The translations under genes and the position numbers were made by a program. Positions 62,886 through 64,000 of a DNA stretch of 64,000 bases are shown here, one piece after another. The notes beneath the pieces are model-generated. The model ran no database searches. It had not been told where the DNA came from and saw nothing but the letters and a program-made list of their open reading frames with translations. Origin of the DNA: Aquaticitalea lipolytica (GTDB taxonomy: Bacteria; Bacteroidota; Bacteroidia; Flavobacteriales; Flavobacteriaceae); assembly GCF_014641635.1 (NCBI RefSeq), contig NZ_BMIC01000001.1, forward strand, positions 1,308,641-1,372,640, written 5' to 3'. How positions within the stretch are numbered: the stretch's first letter is position 1; every line of letters begins with the position of its first letter.

Positions 62886-64000
62886 ATGAAATTCTTCAAA
62901 AAATTCTTGAAATGGACCATAATTATAGTAGGTCTAATAGTAGCAACATTATACATTACAGATACAGATTATTTGCTTAAAGCGGTTAGAACCATTTATC
63001 TTAAAGGTTATACTACTGCATATTTAGAAGATTATAAAGAGTTTGATAATGAAGTTGTCAATAACGGAACGCCTCAACCTTGGCCTAATCATAAAAATTA
63101 TAACTCAGTTAAAGAAACTGATAAGCTAAACGAGATTAATAAAGCCAACGGAACCATAGCATACGTCATTATCAAAAACGATAGTATTTGGTTTGAAAAC
63201 TATTATGATGGATTTGGTGAAGACTCAAAAAGCAACTCTTTTTCCATGGCAAAAAGTTATGTCTCTGGATTAATGGGAAAAGCAATAGAGCAAGGATATA
63301 TTAAAAGTCTTGATCAACCTGTTGGCGATTTCTTTCCAGAATTTAGTGAAGGTTTGGCAGCAAAAATGACTGTTGGCGATTTATCGTCAATGGCTTCTGG
63401 CACTAATTGGGATGAAGCCTATTACTCACCACTATCAATTACTACTAGAGCTTATTTTGATGATGATTTAGAAAAAGTAATTCTTGGGCTTAAAGTTGTT
63501 AATGAGCCAGGAACAGCTTACAAATATGCTAGTGGTGATACTCAATTACTAGCTATGGTAATAGAAAAAGCGACAGGTAAAAAACTATACGATTACTTAA
63601 CTGAAAGTTTCTGGAAACCTCTTGGTTCTGAAAACTCTACTTTATGGCAGGTTGATAGCGAAGCACATGATTTAGTAAAAGCTTATTGCTGTATTGCAAG
63701 TAATGCAAAAGATTTTGCGCGTTTTGGAAAACTTTATAAAGATCATGGAAAATGGAATGGCATACAGGTTTTAGATTCTGCTTTTATAGCTAAATCTGTT
63801 ACGCCTCGTTTTGCTGCAAGTCCAGAATATGGATATGGTTGGTGGCTTAAAAATGTTGGTGATAAACAATTTTTTATGATGCGTGGTCATCTTGGACAAT
63901 ACGTTATTGTTGAGCCAAATGACAATGTAATTATTGTTAGACTTGGACATTCTAAAGGCGCTGGTGACGCTATTGCAACGTTTACAGATGATATAACTAC
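62886..64000 (+). CDS. Beta-lactamase-family serine hydrolase, 3' end outside window
   Basis: An exported serine hydrolase of the class C beta-lactamase fold, truncated by the window at about residue 371. It starts at ATG 62886 with a membrane segment (FLKWTIIIVGLIVATLYI). The SxxK motif is Ser120-Met-Ala-Lys123, and the Tyr motif (YxN-like) is probably in YKYASGDTQLLAM. Proteins of this kind include esterases and D-aminopeptidases; beta-lactam hydrolysis cannot be inferred. It lies 32 bases after ogt. Confidence 0.9.
   Translation, partial: MKFFKKFLKWTIIIVGLIVATLYITDTDYLLKAVRTIYLKGYTTAYLEDYKEFDNEVVNNGTPQPWPNHKNYNSVKETDKLNEINKANGTIAYVIIKNDSIWFENYYDGFGEDSKSNSFSMAKSYVSGLMGKAIEQGYIKSLDQPVGDFFPEFSEGLAAKMTVGDLSSMASGTNWDEAYYSPLSITTRAYFDDDLEKVILGLKVVNEPGTAYKYASGDTQLLAMVIEKATGKKLYDYLTESFWKPLGSENSTLWQVDSEAHDLVKAYCCIASNAKDFARFGKLYKDHGKWNGIQVLDSAFIAKSVTPRFAASPEYGYGWWLKNVGDKQFFMMRGHLGQYVIVEPNDNVIIVRLGHSKGAGDAIATFTDDIT

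Noticed and set aside
1-64000. Search for CRISPR arrays, prophage, insertion sequences, integrons, toxin-antitoxin or defence genes
   Set aside because: No spacer-repeat array, transposase, integrase, nuclease-methylase pair or defence-island gene could be recognised. The YwqK label at 43332 is a repeat-family name and does not imply a toxin system.

Overview
The window looks like chromosomal DNA from a member of the Bacteroidota, most likely a marine Flavobacteriaceae. The base composition is strongly AT-rich. Several -7 promoter elements fit TAnnTTTG. A secreted M1 peptidase ends in what looks like a type IX secretion sorting domain. There is an SDR-type threonine dehydrogenase, an NhaD Na+/H+ antiporter, a BrxA/YphP-type bacilliredoxin and a HemC-HemD fusion. 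No gene is shared with a named strain strongly enough for me to name a genus. I found no IS element, prophage, CRISPR array, rRNA or integrase, so this reads as core genome with scattered small lineage-specific genes.

Layout. 1-8.7 kb: 3' end of metG, a small membrane protein, a MORN-repeat secreted protein, tex, ppc (stop codons of tex and ppc abut) and a short ssb. 9-19.4 kb: secreted hypothetical proteins, a DinB-like protein, a CBS protein, an M28 peptidase, two SDR enzymes, a TPR protein and an M13 lipoprotein peptidase. 19.5-23 kb: tRNA-Asn, an RseP-like site-2 protease and the M1 peptidase. 23-26.3 kb: a SCO-like copper protein, then feoA-feoB and a 46-residue FeoB-associated Cys-rich protein. 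26.3-30.5 kb: Kup and NhaD ion transport genes and two small hypotheticals. 30.6-36.2 kb: a DtxR-family regulator, an outer-membrane protein and a complete TroABCD-type metal ABC transporter in one direction. 36-47 kb: a DnaJ/TerB protein, bacilliredoxin, PlsC, acyl-ACP desaturase, HD hydrolase, radical SAM protein, enoyl-CoA hydratase and an NtrY-like histidine kinase. 47-61.3 kb: the heme locus. 61.3-64 kb: CNNM/CBS protein, Ogt and a truncated serine hydrolase.

How the parts work together. The dominant theme is transition metals and heme. The locus at 47-61 kb encodes glutamyl-tRNA reductase (hemA), hemB, fused hemCD, hemE, hemF, hemJ and hemH, i.e. all steps from glutamyl-tRNA to heme except glutamate-1-semialdehyde aminotransferase (hemL), which is not in the window. 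An AraC-family regulator is transcribed with hemH and diverges from the hemA operon. The 199-bp divergent region contains a 17-bp inverted repeat, TTTAGA-N5-TCTAAA, that recurs with one change at the predicted transcription start of feoAB. It also contains a perfect 7-bp-arm palindrome that resembles an FNR/CRP box. A different inverted repeat sits at the predicted start of the DtxR-TroABCD operon. These sites suggest that iron uptake and ferrochelatase share one metal-responsive control, while the manganese-type transporter has its own. This is inference from sequence and has not been tested.

I did not find a convincing wholly new system. The most interesting leads are the shared operator-like sites, two ABC permeases carrying C-terminal winged-helix-like tails, a 67-bp nested palindromic repeat inside the transporter operon, and a small SSB without its acidic tail. 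Start codons were moved inward in several genes where a signal peptide, overlap or terminator made the longest reading frame unlikely.
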